Shown piece by piece: positions 6,634 through 7,519 of a DNA stretch of 7,519 nucleotides. The DNA comes from Bacteroidota bacterium. Lineage in GTDB: Bacteria; Bacteroidota; Bacteroidia; Flavobacteriales_D; Crocinitomicaceae. The position numbers were made by a program, and so were the translations under genes. The stretch spans positions 1 to 7,519 of the forward strand of contig VGMK01000096.1 of the NCBI GenBank assembly GCA_016866375.1, written 5' to 3'. The notes beneath the pieces were generated by a model. That model saw nothing but the letters and a program-made list of their open reading frames with translations, was not told the origin of the DNA and ran no database searches. Within the stretch, counting starts at the first letter, position 1. Each line of letters opens with the position of its first letter.

Positions 6634-7195
6634 ATGGGTTCATTTGCTTCCGGAAAATTTGCCAAACTGTGATATTTCAATTACCGGGGATTCGTGCTAT
6701 CAAAATTTTCAAACATTTAGCTTGGAATGTAGTGATTCAGTTTATTCAATAGCCTGGAATTTCGGTGATCCGAGCTCAGGGGCCAATAATACCTCAACAG
6801 CCATAAATCCTACCCACGAGTTTTCTGATTTGGCTTCTTATCAAATTACCGCCATTGTTGAATTTAACTGTCATAAGGATACGATTACCCAAAACATAAG
6901 CTTGTTGGATTGTCCAGAGCCCCTCACGCCAACCTTGCCTTATGAATTTCCCAATGTAATTACGCCCAATTCGGATGGCGCCAATGATTTCTTTGCTATC
7001 GAAAATTTACCTGAAAACACAGAAGTAATTATTCTCAATCGTTGGGGAAATGTGGTGTTTTCTTCGACAAACTATCAGAATAACTGCAATGGCGAGGACA
7101 ATTCAGGCACAACTCTTCTTGACGGTGTTTACACGTATAAGTATACTACCGAAGCAGGAACCATAGGACATGGATTTGTGCATTTAGTGAGATAA
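6596..7195 (+). CDS. 5'-truncated secreted protein: PKD domain plus T9SS type B (gliding motility-associated, CHU_C) C-terminal domain
   Basis: A 199-codon open frame ends in TAA at 7193-7195, followed at once by an in-frame TAG. Residues 1-17 (to about 6646) overlap the inverted PKD fragment and are probably not native. No signal peptide is present, and the possible starts (TTG 6596, ATG 6617) look incidental. Residues about 25-106 form a PKD-like domain with AWNFGDPSSGANN at 53-65, a PTHEFSDLASYQITAIVE strand pair at 72-89, and cysteines at 25, 34, 45, 92 and 106. Residues about 117-199 are a complete type B sorting domain: FPNVITPNSDGANDFF (118-133), VIILNRWGNVVFSS (144-157), a Gly/Asn loop, LLDGVYTYKYTTEAG (174-188) and a closing GFVHLVR. 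Such tails send proteins through the type IX system to the cell surface. As it stands the product would lack an export signal and so would be non-functional unless fused to the upstream signal peptide. Parent function unknown, probably an adhesin-like surface protein. Confidence 0.8.
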   Translation: MPSSVTTMVTLPQWVHLLPENLPNCDISITGDSCYQNFQTFSLECSDSVYSIAWNFGDPSSGANNTSTAINPTHEFSDLASYQITAIVEFNCHKDTITQNISLLDCPEPLTPTLPYEFPNVITPNSDGANDFFAIENLPENTEVIILNRWGNVVFSSTNYQNNCNGEDNSGTTLLDGVYTYKYTTEAGTIGHGFVHLVR

Positions 7196-7227
7196 TAGCC
7201 CCCAACCCCTCCCAAATCAGGCTTCGT

Positions 7228-7253
7228 CTTGACATATAGGAGATATCGTCAAG
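7228..7253. repeat. Inverted repeat (hairpin) downstream of the type B tail gene
   Basis: CTTGAC at 7228-7233 pairs with GTCAAG at 7248-7253. Inside, ATAT (7234-7237) pairs with ATAT (7243-7246) across the loop AGGAG, leaving one bulged C at 7247. It has no T tract, so it is not an intrinsic terminator on its own. It may be a 3'-end stabilising structure or chance. Confidence 0.4.
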
Positions 7254-7287
7254 GTTCGATAATTTGATACTCCTCTCTACTACCGAA

Positions 7288-7324
7288 GACTCATCAGTTA
7301 AAATAATTGGTGAGTCTTTTTTTT
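7288..7324 (+). terminator. Intrinsic terminator
   Basis: GACTCATCAGTT (7288-7299) pairs with AATTGGTGAGTC (7305-7316) as a 12-bp stem with two G-U wobbles and the 5-base loop AAAAT, directly followed by eight T residues (7317-7324). This is a well-formed rho-independent terminator in the plus direction, 92 bases after the stop of the type B tail gene, which it most likely served. Confidence 0.85.
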
Positions 7325-7410
7325 CCTCTGTATCACTTGTTAAATATAGGATTAAGTGAAAAATAATCTGTAAAAACCAATTTCGACTTGACTTTTTTTT
7401 CTGAATTATC

Positions 7411-7444
7411 TCATCCTTATCATAACCTATGACCTTTAGGATGA
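7411..7444. repeat. Nested inverted repeat in the right-hand intergenic region
   Basis: An outer 7-bp pair, TCATCCT (7411-7417) with AGGATGA (7438-7444), encloses an inner 5-bp hairpin, TCATA (7420-7424) with TATGA (7428-7432) around the loop ACC. No T tract follows in either direction. It could be an operator-like site, an RNA element or chance; nothing nearby decides. Confidence 0.3.
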
Positions 7445-7519
7445 CATGACTAATTTATTATCTTCTGAAATGGAAGTTTAGACTTTCTTTGGATGTTGTT
7501 AAGTGCTCTTTTAAGATGA

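Larger units (their letters stand above)
7196..7519. other. Noncoding right end; no gene recognised
   Basis: This 324-base stretch carries no convincing reading frame on either strand. It opens with a C-rich run (CCCCCAACCCCTCCC at about 7199-7213), holds two hairpins described separately (7228-7253 and the terminator at 7288-7324), and then becomes AT-rich with a T8 run at 7393-7400 and a nested inverted repeat at 7411-7444. I find no good Bacteroidota promoter (TTG, about 19 bases, TAnnTTTG). Two short minus-strand frames touching the right edge are too short to call. Confidence 0.6.

Noticed and set aside
7387..7412. Sigma70-like TTGACT followed by a T run and TTATCT
   Set aside because: Bacteroidota primary promoters use a different consensus and no gene starts downstream within the window.
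7450..7519. Two short minus-strand frames open to the right edge (ending about LPFQKIIN and LNFHFRR)
   Set aside because: Each is only about 20 codons, they compete in overlapping frames, and no terminator in the minus direction follows. Either could be the tail of a gene beyond the window, but the sequence does not support choosing one.

Overview
The window looks like a member of the Bacteroidota, probably a Flavobacteriales/Cytophagales-type gliding or marine lineage. Reasons: low GC in the main operon, AT-rich leaders without clear Shine-Dalgarno sequences, lipoprotein-anchored efflux components, and two different type IX secretion (T9SS) C-terminal sorting domains, which are essentially confined to this phylum.

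Layout. 1-267 is the 3' end of an unrecognised plus-strand gene that enters from the left edge. 337-6019 is a compact three-gene operon for a complete tripartite RND (HAE1/AcrAB-TolC type) efflux pump: a lipoprotein membrane-fusion protein, the 1051-residue inner-membrane proton-driven transporter, and a lipoprotein outer-membrane channel of the NodT/OprM family. The gaps between these genes are 10 and 12 bases, so they are almost certainly cotranscribed. A strong hairpin terminator lies 11 bases after the last stop. No regulator gene is present in the window.

From about 6055 the character changes. GC rises (by hand count about 45% over 6061-6420, against 30-35% in sampled operon lines) and intact genes give way to a mosaic of fragments: the C-terminal tail of an unknown minus-strand gene (6071 to about 6205); a frameshifted T9SS type A sorting domain on the plus strand (about 6204-6441); the start of a secreted-protein gene with a good signal peptide (6471 to about 6540); a short inverted PKD-domain fragment on the minus strand (about 6541-6633); and then, plus strand again, a PKD domain followed by a complete T9SS type B (gliding-motility-associated, CHU_C) C-terminal domain (about 6640-7195). 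The last three pieces look like parts of one large secreted PKD adhesin whose middle was lost and partly inverted. 7196-7519 is noncoding as far as I can see and carries a good intrinsic terminator.

Functionally, the pump operon is a standard self-contained efflux system with one notable substitution in its proton-relay motif. The right-hand third is a decayed or rearranging region of secreted surface-protein genes. It could be genomic decay, an invertible surface-protein locus, or an assembly chimera, and the sequence alone cannot decide between these. I see no clearly novel molecular system; the mosaic region is the part most worth a second look.
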